The translations under genes were made by a program, and so were the position numbers. A stretch of DNA of 58,723 nucleotides from Lachnospiraceae bacterium C10 (GTDB taxonomy: Bacteria; Bacillota; Clostridia; Lachnospirales; Lachnospiraceae), in assembly GCA_900100095.1 (NCBI GenBank), contig FMTN01000026.1, positions 1 to 58,723 on the forward strand. Reading direction: 5' to 3'. The notes under the pieces were generated by a model. The model did not search any database and was not told where the DNA came from. It was given only the letters and a program-made list of their open reading frames with translations. Of the stretch, positions 38,835 through 47,361 are shown one piece after another; position 1 is the first letter of the stretch; every line of letters starts with the position of its first letter.

Positions 38835-39150
38835 ATCAGTCGGAGAAATCCCCCACCTCTCAGCGTTAGCGTAGGTGGGGATTATGAATCGAGTAGGCTG
38901 ACTCCTACTCGATTTCAACTCTGTTTCACACCTCAAGGCAAAGCCTTTCGGTGTTCTACAGTCGCCTAAGTCCCCCTCGCAAGCGAGCTTGCGGTGGGAA
39001 TTAGGCTCGTTGTTATACAAACTATACTCAGTCGGGGTACAAGCTCCGACTGAGTTAAACGCTCCGCGAGGATGCGCACGGATTCGGACAGGAATTTGTC
39101 TGCTGAAGCAGACCCGAATCCGGCGCGCAAGACTCGCGAGCGAGTCTTGA
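38835..39150 (+). repeat. Palindromic repeat element, full copy
   Basis: Left end ATCAGTCGGAGAAATCCCCC, hairpin CCACCTCTCAGCGTTAGCG with GTAGGTGGGG, hairpin TCGAGTAGGCTGACTCC, then AAGGCAAAGCCTTTCGG, a CAAGCGAGCTTGCGG hairpin, and from about 39026 the same 126-bp right half as at 22915, 41093 and 54205. At least six hairpins are visible. No transposase is encoded. It looks like a non-autonomous element, perhaps derived from an IS200/IS605-type transposon. Confidence 0.8.
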
Positions 39151-39152
39151 CT

Positions 39153-39221
39153 GGATTCAAAAAGTACATCGAATCTAATCCTATCTACAAAGACATGGTA
39201 TTGGTTGAGATAGAGCGATAA
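39153..39221 (+). pseudogene. 3' fragment of an unidentified gene cut by the repeat element
   Basis: Directly after the element end, an open frame of 22 codons reads GFKKYIESNPIYKDMVLVEI, then ER and a stop. The composition looks like a real protein C-terminus. No start codon or upstream part remains. Parent gene not recognised; chance is possible at this length. Confidence 0.35.
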
Positions 39222-39401
39222 AGAGGATAAATCATATGGAAAAATCATTGTAATAGAATGAGTGAAATCCCACCACTATATAAAGCATTATGACGTAAGG
39301 GCGAATTGTACCGCCACCATATTCCTTGGATTTTGGAACATAATACAGTATAATAATATTTATGGGTGTCACTCAAGAGATTTGATCTCTTTCAGATGGT
39401 G

Positions 39402-39650
39402 GACGGTTAGCCCTCTTCGGAGGGAATTGCGTCCCTCCGGTTAATAGTATCGTCCTAGACGAAATACTAGAAAGGAGGGCTGTGCTTATGGATATTATCC
39501 TTGGTGTAATAGCGGTGATCAGCTTATGCTGTTCGTGCTTTGCCGTTGGATATACCCTCGGCAAAGATATAAATAAAACGCAAAAATAGCCGCCCGTGTC
39601 CTCAGAAAACATGGCGACTATTTTTTGCCAACTTTTAAGGGCTAACCGTC
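39402..39650 (+). ncRNA. Structured transcript of a type I toxin-antitoxin-like locus
   Basis: GACGGTTAGCCCT (39402-39414) is perfectly complementary to AGGGCTAACCGTC (39638-39650), so the 5' and 3' ends of the small mRNA can pair over about 235 nt. A hairpin CGGAGGGA / TCCCTCCG (39418-39439) can also compete for the ribosome binding site AAAGGAGGG. Long-range end pairing that holds the mRNA inactive is a hallmark of type I toxin mRNAs. The segment after 39650 ends in a T-run. I cannot see the antisense RNA promoter with confidence. Confidence 0.5.
39488..39589 (+). CDS. Small membrane protein, candidate type I toxin
   Basis: 33 residues: MDIILGVIAVISLCCSCFAV, then GYTLGKDINKTQK. One membrane segment (residues ~3-25) and a short positively charged tail, the usual layout of small holin-like type I toxins. 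A very strong GAAAGGAGGG site precedes the ATG by 10 nt. The mRNA flanks are complementary (see the RNA feature). It lies between a repeat element and cas6. Family identity is inference from architecture. Confidence 0.6.
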   Translation: MDIILGVIAVISLCCSCFAVGYTLGKDINKTQK

Positions 39651-39808
39651 TATCGGTGGCACCTTTTTCTATGTTTATAGTATCACGCCTTCTCATGTTT
39701 GTCAAAATAAGAAAAACGCCTCAAAAGAATACCCTCCCTATTATTTCCCTATTATTTAACCAATAGTTTATGTAAAAACATATTTTTTGATAAAATTATA
39801 CAGAGTAT

Positions 39809-40543
39809 TTATATTAATTCAAACATGCCAAATCCCTGTGAGTTTCTACTTCCAATTCCGGTATCGTATAGGAATGAAAGTAGTTCGGCAGAGGCTTCGA
39901 GCTGATAGCAGCCGTACCAGGCGTTGATGTAGATTCTATTATTAAATTTAGTAACATATTTATCTTCTTTGGTCACAGATAAAGGCGTTATGATAACACT
40001 TTGAGGTGAAGTGTCTCCATATGCAGCACAATATTTGCTCATAGTGTTGTGGAGAAAAGCAGAAGAGAAATCCTTATCGCCAGGGCGGATAAAACGAGTT
40101 TTTTTCCTGTCATTCTCATACACAGTTGTGCTTAAAGTAAGTGGTGAAACCATTCGTATGGTAATTTTGTCTGAAGATACGTTCTTGTAACTTAATGTGC
40201 ATTCTGTTAATGAAATGGGTTGATGATCCAATTCAAATTGATTTGAATTAAGAATAGAAATCATCAAAACCTTACAAAAATCAGATACTGGGCTACGGAT
40301 TTCAAGGGATATGTTGTTGTAAAAAACCAAGTGATTGTTTTCTACGAAATAATCTCCCATAAAATCACTATAGACAAAAAGTTTAAAACGATGAGGACCA
40401 TTTCCGTATCCTGTTTCGTGCAAAAAATTTGCATATTCAGGAACGGATTTAAGTAAATGGTATAGAAATCCTTGAATCATCGCATGGTGGTTTTTAGGTA
40501 TATATATAGGTTTATTGGCTGAAAAAGTAAGTTTTAATTGCAT
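39809..40543 (-). CDS. cas6: CRISPR repeat endoribonuclease Cas6
   Basis: 244 residues. N-terminal MQLKLTFSANKPIYIPKNHH, a typical Cas6 ferredoxin-like start with a candidate catalytic His nearby. It ends with the glycine-rich loop TGIGSRNSQGFGMF, the Cas6 signature. It cuts the array transcript within the repeat to leave the 8-nt AUUGAAAC tag on each crRNA. It is on the opposite strand from the effector genes and divergent from the small accessory gene at 40725. Confidence 0.92.
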   Translation of the reverse strand: MQLKLTFSANKPIYIPKNHHAMIQGFLYHLLKSVPEYANFLHETGYGNGPHRFKLFVYSDFMGDYFVENNHLVFYNNISLEIRSPVSDFCKVLMISILNSNQFELDHQPISLTECTLSYKNVSSDKITIRMVSPLTLSTTVYENDRKKTRFIRPGDKDFSSAFLHNTMSKYCAAYGDTSPQSVIITPLSVTKEDKYVTKFNNRIYINAWYGCYQLEASAELLSFLYDTGIGSRNSQGFGMFELI

Positions 40544-40675
40544 AAGTTTTCTCGCTTTACTAGAATAAACTTATATTAGCATATTTGGCGGAAAATATAA
40601 AAGAAAGGGAAAAATTCTATCTTAGGAGTCACAATTAATTAAGATAGTTTCTTGGGGGAATAATATCAATGACGA

Positions 40676-40710
40676 AATGCATTGTGGGATTATTCTACAA
40701 TGCATTTTTT
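40676..40710 (+). terminator. Hairpin with T-run in the leader of the accessory gene (attenuator-like)
   Basis: AATGCATTGT / ACAATGCATT stem followed by TTTTTT, 15 bp upstream of the 40725 start codon. It may be a terminator or attenuator. A 21-codon frame (ATG 40669, after TTGGGGGAAT) runs through the hairpin and into the start of the next gene. Confidence 0.6.
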
Positions 40711-40724
40711 AATGGAGAAAAGCG

Positions 40725-41087
40725 ATGTTTATAAATTTTTCTAATCATTCATCAGTAGACTGGTCTAAGGATCAATTGAAAGCGGCAAAAGAGTATGGAA
40801 GGATTGTGGATATTCCGTTCCCGGATGTACCACCGGATATGGATGAGAATGACATAACAGTATTGGCAAATCAATGTGTGGAACTTATTCTATCCCAAAA
40901 TCCAAAAGTTGTAATGTGTCAAGGAGAATTTACACTGAGTTATGCTGTGATTACCAAATTAAAAGAAAAAGATGTGGTATGTGTAGCTGCATGTTCCAAG
41001 CGAGAGGTAAAATCAACAATGCAGAAAAATGGTTCCACCAAACGCGTGTCCGTTTTTTCGTTTGTAAGATTCCGTGAGTATGCTTAA
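40725..41087 (+). CDS. Small type III CRISPR accessory protein, candidate ring nuclease or signal-binding protein
   Basis: 120 residues: MFINFSNHSSVDWSKDQLKA, FPDVPPDMDEND, then VVMCQGEFTLSYAVITKL and a C-terminal VFSFVRFREY. A single Rossmann-like alpha/beta domain is likely. Proteins of this pattern occur next to type III CRISPR genes, and the size and position resemble the Csx15/Csx16/Csx20 group, some of which degrade or bind cyclic oligoadenylate. I cannot place it in a named family with certainty. GGAGAAAAGCG precedes the ATG. Separated from the effector operon by a repeat element. Confidence 0.6.
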   Translation: MFINFSNHSSVDWSKDQLKAAKEYGRIVDIPFPDVPPDMDENDITVLANQCVELILSQNPKVVMCQGEFTLSYAVITKLKEKDVVCVAACSKREVKSTMQKNGSTKRVSVFSFVRFREYA

Positions 41088-41092
41088 ATTTT

Positions 41093-41218
41093 AACTCAGT
41101 CGGGGTACAAGCTCCGACTGAGTTAAACGCTCCGCGAGGATGCGCACGGATTCGGACAGGAATTTGTCTGCTGAAGCAGACCCGAATCCGGAGCGCAAGA
41201 CTCGCAAGCGAGTCTTGA
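41093..41218 (+). repeat. Palindromic repeat element, 126-bp right half, inside the CRISPR locus
   Basis: Same boundaries as at 22915 and 54205 (TTAACTCAG start, GTCTTGA end), with a few substitutions (CCGGAGCGC, CTCGCAAGCGAG). It separates the accessory gene from the SAVED-like gene and sits where an operon promoter would be expected. Confidence 0.85.
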
Positions 41219-41279
41219 AAGAATAGCAGCTAATTAGTAAAAAAGGATTGTGAGGAATTTGAAAGTGAAAAGGATTGTA

Positions 41280-41975
41280 ATGTCACCCAAAAAGAAAAAA
41301 GCATATAGGAGAACTCTGCTCGGAATGGCTGGATTATTCGCTATGCTTTTTGTTGCAGTTGTATTTGATAATGACGCTATATGGAATTGGCTTGACAGGA
41401 TAGGTATGATATCTGGTTTCGGTTCGTTGATATTTGCATATTTGTCATGGAGCGGAATTAAGGAAATGACTGAAAAACCGCAACAAAGTGTAGCAACTAA
41501 TTTAACGCAGGAGGCAGTGATATTTTTTGAAATGACTCCTGTTGCGACCGTATCTCACGTAGTGAATTTCTTGAAGAATCAAGAGAATCTAAAAAGTTTG
41601 GGAAATGGGAAAGAACAGTTTGTCCATCCTGACCTTATATCAAAAGTAAGCTATACCTTTGGACATAATAGATATAATACTGAGATTTATAAAGGATTAG
41701 ATGCTAGAACTACTAAGATAATAGTTGTAAAAGCAAATGATGATAAAAAAATAAATTTTGATGAAAATGTGGTTGACGGGTTTGAAGAGTATTTAATTCA
41801 GTTGAATCAGGCACTTGCTGAAAACGAGATTAAAACAATTCATGTGTTTTGCTCAATGCCGGTGGAGCTTGCAGCTTCCATTGGAAATGTTTACAGTAAC
41901 GTAATGCAATTAAAAATGTATCATTTTAATCAAAATGATGATTATGTATATTATGGAACAGTTGGTAGAGTTTAA
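41280..41975 (+). CDS. Two-TM protein with SAVED-like C-terminal domain, candidate cyclic-nucleotide-activated membrane effector
   Basis: 231 residues from the ATG at 41280, which has AAAAGG five bases upstream; the GTG at 41250 has no spaced site. Basic N-terminus, two membrane segments (about residues 13-32 and 44-62), then ~165 cytoplasmic residues. The end reads IKTIHVFCSMPVELAASIGN followed by LKMYHF and DYVYYGTV, the pattern of the C-terminal part of SAVED domains (a strand, a P-x-x-x-A-x-x-x-G helix, a final strand). SAVED and CARF domains bind cyclic oligonucleotides, and two-TM SAVED proteins are known in CBASS and reported beside type III CRISPR. Here it heads the effector operon. 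Function is inference. Confidence 0.7.
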   Translation: MSPKKKKAYRRTLLGMAGLFAMLFVAVVFDNDAIWNWLDRIGMISGFGSLIFAYLSWSGIKEMTEKPQQSVATNLTQEAVIFFEMTPVATVSHVVNFLKNQENLKSLGNGKEQFVHPDLISKVSYTFGHNRYNTEIYKGLDARTTKIIVVKANDDKKINFDENVVDGFEEYLIQLNQALAENEIKTIHVFCSMPVELAASIGNVYSNVMQLKMYHFNQNDDYVYYGTVGRV

Positions 41976-41993
41976 AAAGGGAATGAGAAAAAG

Positions 41994-43490
41994 ATGAAAG
42001 ATATATTATTGCTGGCACTAAGTACTTTACGTATTGATAAAAATTCCCATGAAGTTGCTCAAAGTAATTTGATATATGAGGGGAAGAATATAGGGGTATA
42101 TCATTATCAATTAGAACCCATTTTGCATCTTTATAAGTATAGGAACAAAGAACCGGAATCAATCATTTATTTATATACAGATAAAACAGACGAAAAAAAT
42201 GAATTTATGATTGATGAGGTTTCATATTCATGTTCTGCGAGGGATTATTTTGAACAAAAAGTTCGTGAAATGTTCGGTGATGTCGAGGTCCTACCTATTA
42301 AGGTGACAGATGACGTTTCCACGATTAAAGATGTAATAAAAACATTACGAAAGGAATATCGTGGTAATCCGAAAGATATGCAATTAACTATGGATATTCA
42401 TGGAGCATTTCGGAATACGCAAATGATACTTCAGAGTATTATTACTTTATTGAGGTTTGAAGATATTATTCCGAAGGATATATATACGGTGCAGTATACA
42501 GATTCTACTGGAACGATTGAAAAGGTAGATGAGATAAATGATGTTAATGAATTCGTATCTGCCATGAATGAGTTTTTAACTTATGGTCGTTCAAAAACTT
42601 TGGAGTCATATGTAAATAAAACAAACCAAAATACGGAATTAGCGGTCCTTATTAAGGATATTTCGGATTCAATTCAGTTATGTAATGTAGGTCTTTTTGA
42701 TGAATCAGTAAAGCGTATGGCTGAATACGTAGAGAATTATCCCAAAGAGGGAATGGGTAATTATAATGATATTTTTATTGATTCTATTAAGGCGTCTTAT
42801 GGAGAACTGATGGACAAAAAGAAGCGTAGCATGGTGGCAAATAAAGTGAAATGGTGTGTAGATCATGACTTTATACAACAAGCACTTACTTTAATAGAAA
42901 GTGATGCATTGGAAGATTTGTATAACAGAAATATTATTAAATTTCATTACGATTATCCAGAAGAAAAAAGTATGAATTTATACGTAGAAAGAATAGATAA
43001 ATCTTCCGGAACATATCCTTTGAAAACTGCATTGGATTTGGGTAAAAAAAGCTGGGAATCTCGAATCAATTACAGTATGGTGCCGTGGATTCGAAAGAAT
43101 CTTATGAAAAAGAGCGAAAATGAGAATTTTTATATTAATCCGATGGCGATAAAAGGAACAAATACGAATAGATATTATGAGTGGCCAATCAACAGATTTC
43201 AGAGTGCATTTTCAAAGCCAAAAAGAATTAAGTTTTATTCAAAAAATAGCAGGCAATGGCTTTACATTGATTTAAATTTTGATATAAACAGAAGACTCTC
43301 TGAAGAGGGGAGATATAATTTAGCAAGACTATTGATGCTACATTTAGCACTAAAAGAATGCAGAAACGAATCAAATCATGCAAGTTCAAAAGAAAGAGCA
43401 ACGATTGAAGAAGTAAAGCAGGCTATTTATGCTTATGTCGAACTGACAAAAACGGTAATAGAAGAGTGTAGTAACCAAGGTCAGATTTAA
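41994..43490 (+). CDS. CARF-HEPN ribonuclease, Csx1/TM1812-like
   Basis: 498 residues. N-terminal ~180 residues form a CARF domain: ILLLALSTLRID at the start and MDIHGAFRNTQMILQSI near residue 130 at the ligand pocket. The C-terminal HEPN domain has the R-x4-H motif RNESNH (R457, H462). Such proteins are activated by cyclic oligoadenylate made by Cas10 and then cut RNA nonspecifically. 18 bp after the SAVED-like gene, ending one base before the cas10 frame, so cotranscribed. Confidence 0.88.
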   Translation: MKDILLLALSTLRIDKNSHEVAQSNLIYEGKNIGVYHYQLEPILHLYKYRNKEPESIIYLYTDKTDEKNEFMIDEVSYSCSARDYFEQKVREMFGDVEVLPIKVTDDVSTIKDVIKTLRKEYRGNPKDMQLTMDIHGAFRNTQMILQSIITLLRFEDIIPKDIYTVQYTDSTGTIEKVDEINDVNEFVSAMNEFLTYGRSKTLESYVNKTNQNTELAVLIKDISDSIQLCNVGLFDESVKRMAEYVENYPKEGMGNYNDIFIDSIKASYGELMDKKKRSMVANKVKWCVDHDFIQQALTLIESDALEDLYNRNIIKFHYDYPEEKSMNLYVERIDKSSGTYPLKTALDLGKKSWESRINYSMVPWIRKNLMKKSENENFYINPMAIKGTNTNRYYEWPINRFQSAFSKPKRIKFYSKNSRQWLYIDLNFDINRRLSEEGRYNLARLLMLHLALKECRNESNHASSKERATIEEVKQAIYAYVELTKTVIEECSNQGQI

Positions 43491-43511
43491 TTGGGAGGCA
43501 AAAGACTGGCA

Positions 43512-45170
43512 ATGATAAGTAGAGAGTATAACCCTGTATTGGCAATGTATGATGTTCGGGGAAAACAGGAATTTATTTTTCGAACAAATAAATTGCAGGA
43601 AATTATAGGAGGATCATGGATAATCAGAGATATTTTTGATGATTATCTTTATAATGCGGCTGAAAAAGTTGGAGGGCGTATATATAACTATAAAGAAAGT
43701 GAACATAGTGATTTTTCTATGGAGAACTTTAAAATCCATATGGAGGAAGGATATATAGGAGAAATTGTATATGAGGGTGGTGGTAATTTTCAGGTTGTCT
43801 TCGTAAATGAAGAAGTATTTAAAGAAGTAACATATCAGTTTACTAAAACTATCATGGAGACAATCGGTACACTCCGTGTGTTGGGGACATGTGTTAAGGC
43901 ATCTGAGAATTTTTCGGATTATAAAGGTGATAGGAAAAAACTATATGATAAACATCGACGACAGGAAGCAGAAGAAAGCAATATAGCTCCGTGGGCATGC
44001 TTGCCTATTGTCCAGGTTGATCGTAAAACATCACAACCATTGGTAGAGTATGCATACAGTAATGATGCAAATGATGTAACCTATGCTGATGCTAAAACAA
44101 GATTAACCATTCAGTCAAAAGGAATCTATGGAAAGTTATCGAAGGAAAGTACTGTTAAGCTTTTAAAATATCATAAAGAAATGCAACGCATAAAAAACGA
44201 TGACGTTGATAAGCTGACAAAGTTGGAACGTGAATTTTACAAAAAAAATGAGATGAATTTAGACACGTTAGTTACAGAAAAAGGACGGGATTCTCAGCTG
44301 GCCATCATTTATATTGATGGTAATAATATGGGAGCAAGAGTGTCTGCAATCACGAAAAATTGTGTTACATATGAGGATTCCTTAAAAGTATTGAGGGAAT
44401 TCTCATCAAACATTCAAAAAACATATGTAGAAGAAGGTGTTGAAAAGGCACTACGGAGTACAAAGCAATCATTTCGTGTTGTTGTATCAGCCGGAGATGA
44501 AATTAATTTTATTGTTAATGCACATGATGCTTTATCCTGTGCTCAAACCTATTTAGATTATTTAAAGGATTGCCCGGGGAATGAGTCCGCATGCGCAGGA
44601 ATCGCAGTTTTTCATAGTCATGCTCCTTATGCTGATGTATATAAAATCGCGGAAGAAGCGTGCGAGTCCGGAAAGCAGAAAATGAAAGAACTGAATATTA
44701 AAAATGCGGCATTTATTGATTTTCATATATGCCAGGGGGCTATCGGGACTTCTCTTGAAAATATACGAGAAAAAGAAAATGGTGATGTGATAGGACGTCC
44801 TTGGATGATGTGGATTAAGGATAAAGAATGTGAAAGTGTCAAGGAGACAACTACGCATAAAGAAGTAAGTGAGATAAATGCTTTCTTGCGAGAGTTTAGT
44901 CGTTCTAATGTTAAGGGTATGGCTAAGGCTGCAAAAACCAGTAAAACGGATCTTTTGATGGAAATCAATCGAGTATATGCTCATGCAGATGAGAAGGCGC
45001 GTAAAAATGGTAAAGATAAGTTTTTGACAGTTAAAGAATACTTAAGTAAAGATTCAAATAGAACACGTGGGATTGTATATGAATTATCAATTTCTCACGA
45101 TTTGTGGTTCAGAAATAGTAATAAAACAAATGAAAATAATGAAGCGGAGAATGAAAGATGGGGCGTATAA
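43512..45170 (+). CDS. cas10: Cas10, small variant with AGDE motif
   Basis: 552 residues from the ATG at 43512 (GGGAGG site upstream; TTG 43491 is an alternative). The first palm domain starts at LAMYDVRGKQEFIFRTNKLQ, as in Cas10/Cmr2 proteins. The second palm has YIDGNNMG (D269) and the hairpin VVVSAGDEINFIV, where the usual GGDD is A327-G-D-E330. No N-terminal HD nuclease domain is present, so DNA cleavage is not expected. The two acidic ligands are kept as D and E, so cyclic oligoadenylate synthesis is possible, supported by the two signal-dependent effectors beside it. Size fits type III-D-like Cas10. Confidence 0.85.
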   Translation: MISREYNPVLAMYDVRGKQEFIFRTNKLQEIIGGSWIIRDIFDDYLYNAAEKVGGRIYNYKESEHSDFSMENFKIHMEEGYIGEIVYEGGGNFQVVFVNEEVFKEVTYQFTKTIMETIGTLRVLGTCVKASENFSDYKGDRKKLYDKHRRQEAEESNIAPWACLPIVQVDRKTSQPLVEYAYSNDANDVTYADAKTRLTIQSKGIYGKLSKESTVKLLKYHKEMQRIKNDDVDKLTKLEREFYKKNEMNLDTLVTEKGRDSQLAIIYIDGNNMGARVSAITKNCVTYEDSLKVLREFSSNIQKTYVEEGVEKALRSTKQSFRVVVSAGDEINFIVNAHDALSCAQTYLDYLKDCPGNESACAGIAVFHSHAPYADVYKIAEEACESGKQKMKELNIKNAAFIDFHICQGAIGTSLENIREKENGDVIGRPWMMWIKDKECESVKETTTHKEVSEINAFLREFSRSNVKGMAKAAKTSKTDLLMEINRVYAHADEKARKNGKDKFLTVKEYLSKDSNRTRGIVYELSISHDLWFRNSNKTNENNEAENERWGV

Positions 45171-47359
45171 AAGAAGGTAAACTCAAGATTGAATTACAAT
45201 CAGATTTATGTGCTGGTTCCGGTTACTCATATGCAGGTATAGTGGACAGTGATTCCTGTTATGACGAATATGGTATGCCATACATTCCCGCAAGACGTAT
45301 TAGGGGATGTATGAGAGAAACGGCAGAAACCTTACTTTATAGTATATATGATGAGCATAAGGTGGAAGCTCTGTTTGGATACCGGGGTAACGACCATAGT
45401 AGTGATTTTGTTATTGGTAATGCATATGTCGAGGAATATTATGAGGTAAGAAGCGATTTAGAGAAACTTAGTATTCCGGAAATTACATCACAAAGCATTT
45501 TGGACAGGTATTCTCATGTTGTTGGCCAGACAAGAATAGAAAAGGGAATCGCAGATGAGGGCTCATTACGATATACAAGGGTAATTAATCAATATTCCCC
45601 GGTTAGGGAAGGGGAAAATATCAGTTTTGTGGCGGAAATATCTTATGATGAAGAAGATGAATCAATTATAGAAGATATAGTAAAAGCTACCAGACATATC
45701 GGCTTAAAAAGAAACCGTGGCTTTGGAAATGTAAAGATGCATCTGATAAATCAATCGAAAAAGGAAGAAAAAATTCAAAAAGATGAATCATTTTTTGACA
45801 TACGAGAAATGCAAAATGGTAAAGTGGAGATTTCTTTTGCTTTAACAAATACTGCACCCTTGATGCTAAGCAATACAGATGAAAATACATCCAGAGACTA
45901 TATCTCCGGACAGCAAGTATTGGGGTTTTTAGCAGGAAGATATTTGAAAAACGTGGAAGGAGCAAATCCGGATTCTGAAGAATTTCGAACTCTTTTCCTA
46001 AATGGTGAAACTATTTATACAAATTTATATCCATTTGATGGCAACTATATTTATTATCCGGCACCGGATTATTTGAATCGTCTAAAGAAGACAAAGAAAT
46101 TGGTGTATGTCCTAGGAGACACTTTACCGGAAGATGCTTCTATTGATAAGGAAGAATATAAGTACGGGGACGGGAATCAACCCAAGAAGTTAAAAGGTAG
46201 ATTTGCTTCAATAACGAATCACAACGAAGTGCGTTTATATGAGACTCTAAAGGATGTAGTATACCATCATAGCCATAGAAATAAGCATCAGATAGCTGAA
46301 GGCAATGGGGAAGAAGGTATTTTATATTCTATGGAGACCTTGAGGAAAGGGCAGAAATTTGCCGGTTCTATTGTGGCCCCCAAGGATAAAAAAGATTTAA
46401 TACTGAAACTTCTTTCTGCCGGAGATTTGTTTTTTGGAAAATCAAAATCTGCTCAATATGGTAAATGTAAGTTAATTCCTTTTAAAGGGGAGAAATGCTC
46501 TAACAAACAAGAAGGAGTTCTTGTGGTCACATTTCTTTCTGATACCATTATCTATAATACGGAAGGACAGCCGACAGTAGATTATGAAGATATTAGAAAG
46601 GCTGTTGCTGAGCAGTTAGGAATTCCTGATAATAAGGAGCCAAATGCTTATATATCTTCGATTCAGACAACTTTAGCAACAGGATATGTAGGTGTATGGA
46701 ACCTTCGTAAAGCAGTATTGCCGGCAATTAAAGCCGGTAGCTATCTGGTGCTTGATAATTCTGCTTCTGTTAGTGGTTTCCCGCAGTTTGTGGGAGAACG
46801 TAATTTGGAGGGATATGGACAGGTAGATATCAGAACTGTAGATGGAATGACATATATGTCACCTGTTCTTAAACATGACAAGGATAGCATAAATAGCAGT
46901 GTACTAACAAAGACCACGAAAGAGCTTGTAATACCTATTATTTTTGAACAATGGTTGGATGAAAGAATTAATAAAGCAATAATTGATAATAAGATAAAGG
47001 TTTCTAATACGTCTGCGGGTAGATTTGTGCTTATGTTGAAAGAAAGTACTGCAGCGTATAGAAATAATCCGGATGAAGCATTTATGGATTTTGTTAAGCG
47101 GATTGAATCTATAAAGTCAGATGCAACAAGAAAAGAAGGAGAAAAAATATATCAGAGTGTGGGCACATCAAAAGGTATTGGAGAGGGTAGCCCATATATG
47201 AAGGAAACAGCAGTTAATTCTGATAAATCATCAAAGTGGGAAGAGAAGTTTAACGCTATTGGCATCGAACCTTCTCGGATTTCTGAAGAAAAGAAAGCAA
47301 GATGGAATGAGTATGTGATGGCACTATTAGTGGACCGAAAGTATAAAGGGAGAGATTAA
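45158..47359 (+). CDS. Cas7-Cas5 fusion (III-Dv-like, possible C-terminal Cas11)
   Basis: 733 residues overlapping cas10 by 13 bp. Residues ~8-205 are a Cas7 (Csm3-like) RAMP: CAGSGYSYAGIVDSDSC, MPYIPARRIRGCMRE and GLKRNRGFGNVKMHL. D30 aligns with the catalytic target-cleaving Asp of Csm3. Residues ~225-560 resemble Csx10-type Cas5 (LTNTAPLMLSN, SGQQVLGFLAGRYL, YYPAPDYL). The last ~160 residues are helical and could supply the small subunit Cas11, since no separate cas11 gene exists. This order is that of the III-Dv fusion subunit. The Cas11 assignment is inference. Confidence 0.82.
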   Translation: MGRIKEGKLKIELQSDLCAGSGYSYAGIVDSDSCYDEYGMPYIPARRIRGCMRETAETLLYSIYDEHKVEALFGYRGNDHSSDFVIGNAYVEEYYEVRSDLEKLSIPEITSQSILDRYSHVVGQTRIEKGIADEGSLRYTRVINQYSPVREGENISFVAEISYDEEDESIIEDIVKATRHIGLKRNRGFGNVKMHLINQSKKEEKIQKDESFFDIREMQNGKVEISFALTNTAPLMLSNTDENTSRDYISGQQVLGFLAGRYLKNVEGANPDSEEFRTLFLNGETIYTNLYPFDGNYIYYPAPDYLNRLKKTKKLVYVLGDTLPEDASIDKEEYKYGDGNQPKKLKGRFASITNHNEVRLYETLKDVVYHHSHRNKHQIAEGNGEEGILYSMETLRKGQKFAGSIVAPKDKKDLILKLLSAGDLFFGKSKSAQYGKCKLIPFKGEKCSNKQEGVLVVTFLSDTIIYNTEGQPTVDYEDIRKAVAEQLGIPDNKEPNAYISSIQTTLATGYVGVWNLRKAVLPAIKAGSYLVLDNSASVSGFPQFVGERNLEGYGQVDIRTVDGMTYMSPVLKHDKDSINSSVLTKTTKELVIPIIFEQWLDERINKAIIDNKIKVSNTSAGRFVLMLKESTAAYRNNPDEAFMDFVKRIESIKSDATRKEGEKIYQSVGTSKGIGEGSPYMKETAVNSDKSSKWEEKFNAIGIEPSRISEEKKARWNEYVMALLVDRKYKGRD

Positions 47360-47361
47360 GA

